Shown here in pieces: positions 35,101 to 45,669 of a DNA stretch of 64,000 nt. The DNA lies in contig NW_026947485.1 in assembly GCF_034190915.1 (NCBI RefSeq), positions 49,339,519-49,403,518 of the forward strand, read 5' to 3'. The notes under the pieces are model-generated. The model saw nothing but the letters and a program-made list of their open reading frames with translations. It made no database searches and was not told the DNA's origin. Each line of letters begins with the position of its first letter. Position 1 is the first letter of the stretch. Both the position numbers and the translations under genes were made by a program. Source of the stretch: Cavia porcellus (lineage: Eukaryota > Chordata > Mammalia > Rodentia > Caviidae).

Positions 35101-36406
35101 TGACTCTGTTCTGTCACATTTGGTTCTACTCTCTTCCAAAAAAGTAATAAGAACTGTGGGAACAACAACACCCAAAATGTGTAATTGTCATTGTACAAAA
35201 GAGAGGAAAAGAAAGTGCTCTAAATGATATAACTGCATGTATATTTAAGTGTATAAGATAGATAATGATATCACTGAGTTTTGTTGGATCATTGAACAGA
35301 ACTGTTTGCAGTCTCACTGTTGGAATGTCCACTTTATAAGCTTTAATTTTGTAACTTGAACAATTATTTCTAAGATGACAATATGTAATCCATTAACTAG
35401 TAATTTCCTACTGTTTATTTTTTTCTGTAAATCTGTATAACTTGTACCCTTTCTCTGCTTTTTTTCTTTTTCTCCTTAAATAAAATTTAAAAAAAAAACA
35501 GAAACACTAAATCTGTTGGAAGACAAATTAGGTAAAAATCTTGAAGACATAGGGGTAGTAGAGAATTCATGAACAGTAATCAAACTGCAGGGGAAATACT
35601 TTCCAGAATCAATAACTGGGATCACACCCTATTAAAAAGTTTCTGCATGTCAAAAGAAATCTCCAGCATAGTGAAAAGAAACCCCTAAACTGGGAAAAAA
35701 TCTTAGTGAGCTGTCCCTCAGACAAAGGTCTTCTAAAACATATAAGAATTTTTTAAAAATCAGACGACTGACATTCAAAACCCAATCCAAATTGGGGATC
35801 TGAGATGAATGCACAGTTCTCAGATGAAGAAATACAAATGACCAATAAATATATGAAAAAACGTTCATCATCATTACTCATTAGAGAAATGCAAGTGAAA
35901 ACAACACTGAGATTCCAACTCACTCCTGAAAGAATGGCCAGGATCAAGAAAACTACCAGCAACAAGTACTGGAGAACCTGTGGGGAAAAATGAACTCTTC
36001 TGCACTGATGCTGGTAATGTAGACTGTGCAACCACAGTGGCAGTCATTCTGGTGATTCCTCAAAAATCTGGGATTGGAAGTCCCATTTGACCCAGCTATT
36101 CCACTTCTAGGCATATTCCCAAAAGAACTGAAAACATCATACCACAGTGATATATGTGCACCCATTTTTATAGCAGCACAATTTGTAATAGCCAGATCTT
36201 GGAAACAACCTAAATGTCCATCAACTGAGGGATGGATAAAAATGTTGTGGTTTTTTATACAATGGAGTACTACTCAGACATAAAGAATAATCATATTTAG
36301 ATATTTGTAAATAAATGGACACAACTTGAGACCATACTCATAAGTGAAATAAATCACACTCACATGTATAAATAACGTATATTCTCCCTAGTGTAAGAAA
36401 TGGTAA
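32200..36406 (+). pseudogene. L1 ORF2 (endonuclease-reverse transcriptase), broken and interrupted
   Basis: ORF2 starts 40 bases after the ORF1 stop with MSTINQYITAITVNVNGLNS and shows the AP-endonuclease motif CCLQET. RT-domain pieces follow: 33,411-33,893 ([26 protein letters not shown]), 33,906-34,142 ([10 protein letters not shown], family DAEKAFDK) and a palm run with FADDMILYI near 34,295. The C-terminal domain resumes after the insertion at 35,498 and ends in a stop near 36,404. Several stops and frameshifts make it inactive. The K for E/A change in the DAxxAFD box is another sign of decay. Confidence 0.92.
35096..35497 (+). mobile_element. 5'-truncated copy of the ORF1-only element 3' end, nested in L1
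   Basis: It matches about 26,431-26,836 almost base for base, with roughly two dozen differences by eye, including the terminal AATAAA and A tail. It splits the L1 run GATCTGAATATT / AAAACAGAAACAC that is intact at 49,592-49,618. No target-site duplication is visible. Confidence 0.9.
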
Positions 36407-36978
36407 GAGTACATAACATTTTATGATAATCATGATTTGCCACTACATTTCTTTGAAGCCTTATAATGTTTTCATTCATTAGTTGGAATGGTTTTATTTT
36501 GGTTTGATTTTATTATCTGTGATGGTATGAACAGCTATTTTGAAGAAAACAAAACATTATAATAGCCATTGCTGATTTAATATCCTCTTGAAGTCCTACC
36601 ATGCTTTTGTTCTTCTGTTTCCATTAATTCTATCATGTTGTATCTTATTGGATTTTATTATGTGTGACAGTATAAATAAATTTTTATGGAAAATGAGATA
36701 ATATAGTTGCCATTGTTCATTTTTGATTATTTAGTTCTGAATGCCCTGTAATGCTTTCAATTCTGTTGAATGGTTTTATACTATTTCATTATGTTTGATA
36801 CTATTGTATGTGAAGTTATGCTGAACTATTTCAAAGAGACATTATGATAGCTATTGTTAATATCGGGTTGTCTTGTGGTAAAGTATTGTGTTGCTTACAT
36901 TATTCTGTTCTGATATGCTTTTTTCTGTCCTCTTTTGTTTTAATCTCTTTAAAAGAAAAAATTGAAAAATTTTAAAAA
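36407..36978 (+). other. L1 3'UTR built of degenerate tandem blocks
   Basis: Blocks with an ATTATAATAGCCATTG-like phrase, then TGAAGTCC and a TTTTATT(C/A)TG-like run recur at about 120-150-bp spacing (near 36,550, 36,700 and 36,840). It corresponds to 50,494-50,780 and to the first part of the ORF1-only 3'UTR. Confidence 0.65.
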
Positions 36979-36993
36979 AGAATTAAACATTTA
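36979..36993 (+). repeat. TSD, right copy, of full-length L1
   Basis: AGAATTAAACATTTA has one mismatch to 30,676-30,690. Confidence 0.85.
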
Positions 36994-37136
36994 CTTATAA
37001 AGAAAAATTTTTCCTCATAAATAAAACAAATATCAAATAAAATATTTTAAAACCACCTGAAATTTTTATTCAGGATTTTTTTTCCAAATTCCAATTAGTA
37101 ACCCTACAATGATTTATGAATCAGAAACATGGTAGA

Positions 37137-37206
37137 AAGAGGCAGGCAGGAAAGAAGGAAGAAAAGAGGGGAAGGAAGAAGGGAGGGAGGAAGGAAGGAA
37201 AGAAAG
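37137..37206 (+). repeat. (GGAA)n-type purine tract
   Basis: About 70 bases of GGAAGGAAGAAAG-type units. Confidence 0.9.
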
Positions 37207-37425
37207 GTTACAGTAAAGAAATTTTTCTTAACTATAGGGTTTGAATGAGATTCATAATGTAATTATTCATCAATGACATAGTTTTAAAAGTGGAATAAGT
37301 ACCATAAGAACCCATGTGAGTGAACTGCCTAGATTTTAAAATAATAAGCACTTATAAATAATACCTATATAGAGAAGACATATCAAACATCATAAGAAGA
37401 ATGTGTATCCAAATATGTAGTAGGA

Positions 37426-37503
37426 GTGCTGGGGATTTAGTACCTGCCTGGCAAGTATGAGGTTGTGAGTTCGATCCCTGGTGCCGCAAAAAAAAAAAAA
37501 AAA
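37426..37503 (+). mobile_element. ID-type SINE with internal deletion
   Basis: The copy reads gtgctggggatttag, then jumps straight to tacctgcctggcaag, so about 15-20 bases including the rest of the A box are missing. The B box GAGTTCGATCCCTGG and A tail are intact. Confidence 0.85.
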
Positions 37504-38639
37504 GTACTAGTTCACTGAAAGGTTAAACATAATACTGAAAGCAGAACTGATTCCTACAAGAAATCACTTACTTGGAAACTCTGAATCAAAGCTAAATCAG
37601 CTAAAGTTACATAGAATAATTATATATTTGTAGTCCAAATGTTTTAAATATTTATGCAAATAAATTTTTAAAAATAAAAAATGGCAAAAGATATCATCAA
37701 GTATTTGATATTCTCTTACCAAGGGAAAGTAAGTTGGCCAAAAAATATGAAAAATGACCCCTCACTATAAGGATGTAACTAGCAGATCCTAAAGATTGGT
37801 AAACCCAGGCTGGCATGAACAGAAGTGAGGGACAGAAAGCGTTGGTAGATAAGATCATCTGTTCTCTATTTAGAAGAATATATGAAGGATAAACGTAAAG
37901 CATTTTTAGGAAAACAGATGCACACTGAGTTGTACTACTAAGTGAAATCAATCAGACACAGAGGGTTAAAAATGACATGGTTGCTCTACAAGAAAGCCAA
38001 AGTACAAATATATAAATAAGAAAATGAAAGACAGATAAAAGGAAAGAGAAAGTGAGGCTTTATAGAGTCTAATAAAAAAAAAAGAGAGAAAATATAAACT
38101 GGCCCCAAGTTTTGTATGGTCACTAAATATACATAATCCCAAATGACCTCAGAAAACTCAGGACAGTTTTTGTCTTATTAATACATGTTTGTGATACATA
38201 ATTTACCATTGGGGAATTGGTACATATACATATCCCATGTTCATCCTTTTAACTTTCTTTCGCCCTCTTCCCTTACCATCTCTCCCAACCCGTGGATTCC
38301 CTTCCCATCCCCAGGAAATCCACTTTTTCAGAGGAGAACAAAAATTCAACGAGGTTAAGTTTTTGCCTAAAATTTGTGTTCTGTCAGAGTAGTTAAAAAA
38401 TGTTTAATAAAGTAGAAACCTAAGAGGAGAGGCTCTAGATAGAATCAAATGGCATGGTAGGAGACTAATAATAGAAAATAGGACAAGAGAAAGATGGAAA
38501 CCTCTATCAAAATTATAAAGGGCTTATTTTATGGATGAATGAGGTTAAAACAAGGTGTTATCAGTGGCTGAAGTAAAGGCACCACCTCAGTTTCTGGAAG
38601 ACAGCAGTGTAGCAGCACTACCCTAGCTGTGGTTGTAGT

Positions 38640-39379
38640 GAGATAATCAAAGAGAATAAATTCCATTCAGTTTTGTAATGAAGTGGACAGGGCTGCCATC
38701 AGCTCATAGAGTGCTGCTGAGAATTAGAAAAAAATGTACCCCTTATTCCTTTTAAATACTCGTGTAGAGGTATTTAAATACATAGTTAGCCAGCACCACT
38801 AGCCCCTCTGAGAGTACACTCCAAATCTGCATAAACTATGCTCCTGTTACAGGCAAGAGAGTTAGATAGAAATATTATAGGCAGTCAGATAGGGCTATGT
38901 CCTCAAAGTGACCAGATACCTTGCAACTGTTAGGGGAGACAGACACCTCACGCTTTAGGCCAGATCTCAAGCCAAAAGATAAAACAAATACACTCACATC
39001 TTAAGGACTGATATTCTAAATAGTTCTCTATCACCCTGAGGAAACCAGGAGTCACCATTTAACACCCCCCCAAAAAAAAAGTAATCACTGCTTTTTAAGC
39101 ACATCCACTTGCTACATGACTCACTTCCTCATTTGTCCCTGATCCAATCCATTTTACCTGAGCAATTAATCTTACTGGTTGACCACAGTTCTGTCCCACC
39201 TCATGCCCACCTGCTTTGTGAGTTCCCATGTTTTCCCTTAGACCTGCTTCACTTTTTGGTTCTACTTTATGAAAGTCCCTAGAAAAGGCAGAATATTTGG
39301 CAACCCAAGCTTATCTCAGGCAGAAGCTTTCTTTCTCTCAATGAATATACTCTGCTTTTAACCTCCATTGTTCCTAACA
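38640..39379 (+). mobile_element. Solo LTR of an unclassified endogenous retroelement
   Basis: 38,990-39,379 matches 7,800-8,261, and 38,800-38,985 matches 7,322-7,600 in inverse. The 3' part has a promoter-like ACTTTATGAAAG and a weak polyadenylation-like CAATGAATAT, and the right end is CCTAACA. The left limit is uncertain. A TGTTAGG at 38,928 would pair with CCTAACA as a 7-base inverted end, but the homology with 7.3 kb continues upstream of it. No internal coding region is attached. Confidence 0.6.
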
Positions 39380-39744
39380 TTTATTCTTCAATTTTAGAGA
39401 ACACGACTCACACTGGACATATAGTAGTTTGGGAGTTTTGTTTCCCTGTGTCATAACAACTCTAGGTTAGTTAGGAGAAGAGAGTATTGAAGATTGAGGA
39501 CTTCAGTTATGAAGAAGCATATTCCTTTATACTATCTTCACAAATGCAGATATTTAGATGATCACTTAAAGAAAGTTTAAATATTCACCTGAATTCAGAT
39601 ATGTACTATGTAGTTGTTTTCCATTGTTAAATATCTTAAAGGAAAATAAATACGTTCTATTTTTTATATTACTGAGCACAATAAAAATAATTCACAATTT
39701 AATTATCTTCTAGAAGATGAAACAAAAAAGTGTTTAGAGTGGCT

Positions 39745-39815
39745 ACTGTAGGTCAGAAGCAGAGCTGGCAATTAAATTCAAGTCAGTTATCCTCACACTA
39801 CACCTGCACTATACC
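39745..39815 (+). mobile_element. MIR fragment
   Basis: GCAGAGCTGGCAATTAAATT, then GTCAGTTATCCTCACACTAC and CTATACCAT follow the MIR 3' order. Confidence 0.65.
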
Positions 39816-39882
39816 ATAACATTTTAAAGAACGTATTTTCCCCATGTGGATCATTAACACAAATTTAAATGATAAAGTAAGC

Positions 39883-39896
39883 AGGATTTATTCTCT
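39883..39896 (+). repeat. TSD of antisense ORF1-only element, left copy
   Basis: AGGATTTATTCTCT is identical to 44,365-44,378. It is followed at once by the poly-T/A-rich 3' end of the minus-strand element. Confidence 0.93.
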
Positions 39897-41767
39897 TTTT
39901 TAATTTAAAGAAAAAACGGATAAAAAAGGGTAGAAACAATACAGAATTTCAGAAAAATAAACAATCAGTCAATGTTACCATCATCTTAGAAATAGTTGCT
40001 CGAGTTACAAAATTAAAGCATACAAAGTGATAGTCAAACAATAACACTGCAAACAATTCTGCTCAGTCATCCAAAATGAACTTAGTATTGTGTTTATCAA
40101 TCCTGCACACTTGTTTTTATCTTAAAGAGGGTAAGATTAAATACAGCAAAACAGAACAAAACAGTTTATAAGGAAACAATTTAAAGAAATATAGATTTCA
40201 AAGCAAGTCCACTGGAGATCTTCACTGTCTATCTTATTTTCTCTAGTTTTCTTCCAAATAGTTGTCCCCATCTTCATGCACACTGAATATATTCTGGACC
40301 TTATAGAACTAATCAAATCATTACAGGATGATGAAGGCTTTTTAGGTCTTCAAGACCAGATTTTGCGGAAATCAATAATGTCTACCATAATGTATCTCAG
40401 TATCTTCGTAGTAGCTGTCATTATCTTTATGTATGCTGAAATTGAACTTAAGAGACTAGACTAATATCACTCTGAACAGTGAATGAGAGTACTGCTAGAT
40501 TTCATATCATAATGCTACAGAATTAGCACTGGGTTTCTTAGTGTCTCTTCTTCAGAGCATCCATTCGTTTCATCATGTATTATATAATCTGTTCCCATAA
40601 ATAGTTAGAAATTCTTTCCATGTGTGACTCTCTACATGTATATCTATCCTTTCTGTATTATAGGGAAAAACAAATCAAAACAACAAAATAAATTCCTAGA
40701 AAAACATGAAATGAAAAAGACATATAGGACCACAATATTAGGTGATCTACAGTAGTTACTGTGCTTTCTACTGTTATTTCCAATAGAATTGTACACATCA
40801 TCAGGCATAATATAATTGAACATAACATTACTTAGCTATTTTATTAAAAACTCAACTTTGAAAATATTCTAGGACTTGAAAGCAGTTAATCAAAACCAGA
40901 ATGGATATCTTTTACATCTTGTCATCTTTAGAGTAGTTGTCTCCACTCCCAGACTTAATACTATCAAGGATACCATATTCGAATGAAATCAGCCAAGGCT
41001 AAACAGTGGTCTAACAAACCAGCTTCAAATAAAATCATTATAGTAAGACAATGTAAGCAATACAGGGTTTCAGTTTAAGTTAATAGGAAATTAAGGATAG
41101 TAACCATGTTATAACCTGCTATTTTGGGGTTAGATGTCTGTGCCCTCAAATCTGATATGAGTGGACAGACTGGAACAAAATAAAATCAAACTAAACAGAG
41201 CAGTAAGACCACTGTGACTTTTAAATCCTGATACACTATTAACAATGTCCTCTGCCTTCCTTTTTAGACAAGTCCTCCCTTTTCCCTTTCTCAGGGTGCT
41301 TTGAATATTTTGGGTCCCACTAGCTCTTTTACTTTTTAGATTAGGAGGCCAACCTGTTATTTAGCTGAGTGTTGCTAAACATTTTACCCCTGAGCTTAAT
41401 CTTGAGCTGTACTCCTTTACTTACTAAAGTCTCAAAGTTGTCCTTCCTTCTAGCTGTGTAGTTCTACACTGCCCAAAAGTGTCATAGCTTTCCAATTTAT
41501 CTGTGGCTGCTGGATGAGTTGTCCCTATTTCTCTCTGGTTTCCTGTCACATATAGCATTGTTTCTCATCTTTGACTCTCAGTTTATTAACCCTCTTTCAG
41601 GTTGAATGTATCTCCTATTCAGAGCATCTTGACGGATCCTGCCTCCTAGTCTACTCTGCCTGTGTTTCTTCTTTGTTAGTGTATCAGGGCTTTCTATATT
41701 AAAGATTCTAGCTTACTGTCTCTGCCTCATTTCTGCTATCTTATTCTTCTGTCATTATTTGTCCACT

Positions 41768-42748
41768 TTACTCCTTCATTCCACTGTCTGCCCTGTTCAC
41801 TGAGGCCTCTCTGTCCCTGTTGCTGGAATCCTCTCTCTCTGTAATATCCTTCAGTGTTTTTTGTAGGGTTGGATTGGTGGCCATGAACTCCCACAGTTCC
41901 TCCTTGTCTTGGAATATCTTATTTTTCCATTAATTTTGAGAGAGAGTTTTTCTTGGTACATCAGTCTTGGTTGGAGGTTATTTTCTTTCAGGGCCTGGAC
42001 TATTTCCCCCCAGGCTCTTCTTGATTTGAGAGTTTGTGTTGATAAGTCTGTCATTATTTTGATAATTTTTCCATTGTAGGTAATCTGCTTCTTTTCTCTG
42101 GCTGCTTTTAATATTCTGTTCTTTAGGTGGATTTTGGAATCTTGATTATTATATGTCTAGGTGTGGATCTGCTTTGGTTGTAGGTGGCTGGAATTCTGTA
42201 TGCATCTTTTATCTGGCTATCATTTCTTTTTCCTATGCTTGGGAAGTTTTCCTTAATTATATCTGTGAATATTCTTTGTAGTTCATTTTGGTTACTCTTG
42301 CTTCCTCACTCACATGCTTTACTCTTAAGTTATGTACCCTCTTGTCATCTTCTAGCCTTTGAATTGTTTCTTTCTGGTTCCTCATTATTTTTAAGAGGTC
42401 TTTTCTTTTGTGATTATATATCATAAATCTCTCTTCAAGTTTCAAAAGACTAACTTTAGTTTCTGTTAAGGAATTTTGCCAGCTTTCAATGGAGTTTTGA
42501 GTTTCCTGGTAGGCTCTTTGTATCTGTTTCAGGTATTCTAGATTTTGTTTATATTCTTCATGAAAGGTTTTTCTTCCTTTTCCGAGTTCCTCCATTCTTC
42601 CACTTGTGTTCTCTTGGGAGGGGCTTATAATCTCTTTAATTAATCTTTTTATATCTTGCCTCACCTGGATCAGAAGTACAGTTATAAATTCATCTATGAG
42701 GTCATGAAGGTATTTCTTTATGTCTGCTGAAGCTGTCTAATACTGCAT
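41768..42748 (-). pseudogene. ORF1p-type gene of the antisense element, broken
   Basis: The frame aligns along its whole length with the intact 350-residue ORF1p at 24,411. It begins at an ATG (42,748) but has a stop at codon 4. An internal Met at 42,664 opens 135 residues covering the coiled-coil region (RAYQETQNSIESWQNSLTET, RLEDDKRVHNLRVK). A frameshift then interrupts the RRM. The C-terminal domain is open again at 42,054-41,851 (LKSRRAWGEIVQALKENNLQ), followed by a further shift near the end; the natural stop would be at 41,768. It is not functional. Confidence 0.88.
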
Positions 42749-43214
42749 GATTACTGCACTATTTCTCTTCTGTATTTCTCTCTCCTGGGCTTATTTTCCA
42801 GGGTCAGTGGCTGGAAGTTTTTGTTGTTGTTGTTTTTATTTCTATCTCTTGTCATGTTTCTGGTTTCTTTCAGACAGGTGTGTCCAGGGGTTCTCTGGCC
42901 CTCTCCATATTGCTTAGGGTCTTTCCAAAGCATGCTGACTGGGGTTTTGCTGCCCTCCCCAAATTGCTGTTACCCGAGATATCTTAAACTCACTCCCAGA
43001 GGCTTGGGATGGTGTGGGGGCACTCACCCCATGCTGCCCAGTCCAGAGTTCAGGGTGCAGGCAGGCAGGTCAAATTCCCCAAAGCTGGTCAATCACGGCA
43101 GGAAACCAGAAAGTTCTGGTTCTGTATATTTGATTATTGTCTGAAGAAGTGTTTTCAGAAGCAGCTTCTCTGGGCTCCATTCATGGCAGCAGCTCTGTGG
43201 GGCCCCAGTCACAT

Positions 43215-44090
43215 GGGCCTGGTGGCTGCGAAGACACACTTACCTACCTGGGGACCTTGGGGGCACTCCAGCAATGGAGGCTCGCTCAACACCAGCACCA
43301 TGGGCTCAGGTCCTTGTGCGAGCAGTGAGTGCTAAGGTGGGGATGCATCCCAGCAGGTCAGGTTCTGGCCGTGATGCCACAACACGCCCTTCTCCTCGAG
43401 CTCTCTGGGACAGGGCCCAGATCCCGGGAGTTAGAGAATGCAACAGAGGCGGCAGTGGTGGCAGCGGTGGCAGCTGCAGCTCCATGGGGCCCCAGTAGCG
43501 CGGGCCTGGTGGTGGTGAAGACACACTCACCCATCCAGGGATCTCAGGGGTGCTCTGGTGGTGGGGGCCTGCTCAGTGCCAGTGCCACAGGCTTGGGTCC
43601 TCAAGCGAACAGCAAGTGCAAAGGTGGGAATGTGTCCCAGCAGGTCCCGTCCCATGTCCATGGCACCACAACATGCCCTTATCCTTGCACTCTCTGCGAC
43701 GTGGCTTTGATCCAGGAAGACAGTGGAGAGGGTGGAGGCAACAGTGGCAGTGGCGGTGGTGGTAGTGGTGGCGGTGGCTCCTTGAAGCTCTGGTCACGCA
43801 GGCCTGGTGGCAGTGAAGACACACTTGCCTGCCTGGGGACCTCAGGGACGCTCCAATGGTGGAAGCCTGCTCAGCGCCGATGCCACGGGCTCAGCTCCTC
43901 ATGCAAGTGACGAGAGCAAAGGTGGCAATGTGTCCCAGCAATGTGGTCCCAAGCTCACATGGCTGCAACCCACCCTCTACCTCATGCCCTCCTGGACGGG
44001 CCCAGATCCATGGAGGTGGCGGTGGTGGCAAGGGTGGGGGCAGCAGGTGGAAACCGAGTCCTTTCACTTTTCCAGCCTCTGTTGGGCCCC
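43215..44090 (-). repeat. Three ~290-bp 5'UTR monomers containing GGTGGC-rich cores
   Basis: The plus-strand landmark (A/G)GGCCTGGTGG...GAAGACACACT recurs at 43,215, 43,502 and 43,800, giving periods of 287 and 298 bp. Each unit also has a CCCAGCAGGTC/CCCAGCAATG phrase and a run of GGTGGC/GGCAGT triplet pairs (about 43,447-43,475, 43,735-43,783 and 44,012-44,040). A partial unit lies at 43,140-43,214. Units are in the 5'UTR of the minus-strand element, as expected for L1-type promoter monomers. Confidence 0.85.
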
Positions 44091-44364
44091 TGGCGACAGA
44101 GTCAGAGGCCACGGCTGGAGGCAGTGGCGCAGGGATGGCCTTGTCTCACCGGTGACCCGGAGGCACTCAAGGCTGCAGGGTGGCGCAGACAGCCAGGAGT
44201 GTATGTTTGATTCGTTTTTCTCACCTTAGTTTCTTCTTGGGATGAGAGAATTACTCTCCCTCTGTTTGGGGCTCCGCATGTGGTATTATGTTGAGTTCTA
44301 AGTTGACTATCTCATGGAGCCACTGTAGCTGGCTGTTATCTATCTGCCATTTTAGCTAAGCTGA

Positions 44365-44378
44365 AGGATTTATTCTCT
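44365..44378 (+). repeat. TSD of antisense ORF1-only element, right copy
   Basis: Identical to 39,883-39,896. Confidence 0.93.
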
Positions 44379-45116
44379 ATCTCATCGAATATTTATTAGA
44401 TGTCCCATGTCAAAATTTTATCCAGGTTTCAGGCTTGAATCTTTAGGACCTAATTCAAATCTCCACCTCACTGATATTAACCTGGTGAAAACTTCCTTAA
44501 ATAACCTCAGCCTGCTGATTCTTTGGTGTTTTATTTGTACCTCTTGTTATCAATTAATTTTTGTAATTGTTAAGCAAGCTCTAGTTAGAGGACCCAGTAA
44601 AACTCTCCTAACCCATCAAATTGAATAAAAAAAGTTTCTTTTGATTTAAAGTCATCTCAGCTTTGAATCTTCCTTACCTACTCCAGGTAGTTTAACACTC
44701 TTTCTCTGCTAGTGGTAAAGAAACACTTGCATAGTTTAGGAAGAACTGAGTAGACTATCTATATGGGAACACAAGAAGGGAAGAAATCACATAATATATT
44801 TTTCATAATTGATCCCCAAAATATAATATAGAATGTACATGAAGGTTCTCACACTTTTCACCCTTGACCTGTTAGGCCACATTTATTGTGGGGGCTCTCC
44901 CATGCATTGTTTGATGTTTAGCACCCATTTAAGAACCACTGATTGAAACCATACTGGAAATTAAATGTTTATTGTATTAAAGTCAATAGTTTCTTCCACT
45001 TTAGATTTTCAATATCACCTAGCACTAGAAGAAGATAAACAAATGTTTTTGAACAAATGATTTTAGTGACTTGCAAATAACTGAACTCTTCCAAGCTACT
45101 AAAAATAGAGTTGATA
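44379..45116. other. Non-coding sequence, nothing recognised
   Basis: No gene or identifiable repeat. The junction with the L1 5'UTR is near 45,100-45,117. Confidence 0.5.
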
Positions 45117-45640
45117 AACTTTGTGGCTCCCTGCCACACTGAACCAGCTCAGCAGGGCTTGAGGCTGCCTGACAACTTTCCAGCAGCTGTGCTCAGCCAG
45201 CTCCAGGGATCTGGGCCTGCCTGCCTGTGCCCTGAACTCTAGAGCCTGGGCAGCCTCTAGTGAGTGTCCCCACAACATCTCGAGCACTGAGAGGGAGTTT
45301 AAGAACATAGCTCCCGCCAGCAAGGGAACTTTATGGCTCCCAGCTGCACAGAACCAGCTCAGCAGGGTTTGAGCCTACCTGCACCAACTTTCCAGCAGCA
45401 ATGCTTGGCTGGCTCCAGAGATCTGGGCCTGCCTGCCTGCCCCTGAAGAAGGTTAAGATCTTGTTCCCACAGGCCAGGGAACTTTGTGGATTCCTGCCAC
45501 ACTGGACCTACTCAGCAGGCTTGAGCCTACCTTCCCCACCCCCAGTGACACTTTCTCAATCTGAGGAACTGCGCAGCAGGAGTCCCAGAAGCTGAGGGCA
45601 TAGAAGAGGATTTCCAGCAGGCCCAGGAGAAGCCTTGGAA
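45117..45640 (+). repeat. L1 5'UTR monomers (about 2.5 copies)
   Basis: The landmark AACTTT(G/A)TGG(C/A) followed by CTGC(A)CACTGAACC-like and CAGCAGG(G)(C/T)TTGAG recurs at 45,117, 45,328 and 45,480. Periods are 211 and 152 bp, so the second unit is shortened. Each also carries a GATCTGGGCCTGCCTGCCTG phrase in the first two units. Confidence 0.8.
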
Positions 45641-45669
45641 TAACACTTGAAACACGAAAATATAGGAAA

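Larger units (their letters stand above)
30691..36978 (+). mobile_element. Full-length but broken L1 with nested insertion
   Basis: The copy is bounded by a 15-bp TSD with one mismatch. It contains a monomeric 5'UTR (30,691-31,110), ORF1 (about 31,115-32,159), ORF2 (32,200 to about 36,406) and a 3'UTR to 36,978 of the same repetitive type as the ORF1-only elements. Both ORFs carry stops and frameshifts. About 400 bp of foreign sequence, matching the 3' end of the ORF1-only element, interrupts ORF2 at 35,096-35,497. Confidence 0.93.
36994..38640. other. Non-coding; SINE and GA-rich tract only
   Basis: Apart from the GGAA tract and one SINE listed separately, no gene or repeat is supported. 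Confidence 0.5.
39897..44364 (-). mobile_element. Second full-length ORF1-only element (HAL1-like), older
   Basis: This 4,468-bp minus-strand insertion is bounded by a perfect 14-bp TSD. Its 5' end at 44,364 carries a CTAAAATGGCAG run, equivalent to the ATGGCGG start of the element at 23.7 kb. A ~1.6-kb GC-rich 5'UTR with tandem monomers leads to a broken ORF1 (about 42,748-41,768) and then straight to a long 3'UTR. No ORF2 text is seen. The 3' end (39,897-40,100) matches the last ~400 bp of the 23.7-kb element, for example the run around 40,050-40,080. It differs in length and 5'UTR, so it is a separate, older subfamily. Confidence 0.85.

Noticed and set aside
38928..39379. LTR with exact TGTTAGG/CCTAACA ends
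   Set aside because: Homology to the 7.3-kb copy continues upstream of 38,928, so the inverted heptamer may be chance; the boundary was left open.
43329..44229. Plus-strand frames of 193 and 140 codons, Gly/Ser-rich
   Set aside because: They arise from the GGTGGC-rich monomers of a minus-strand element 5'UTR and run against its orientation.
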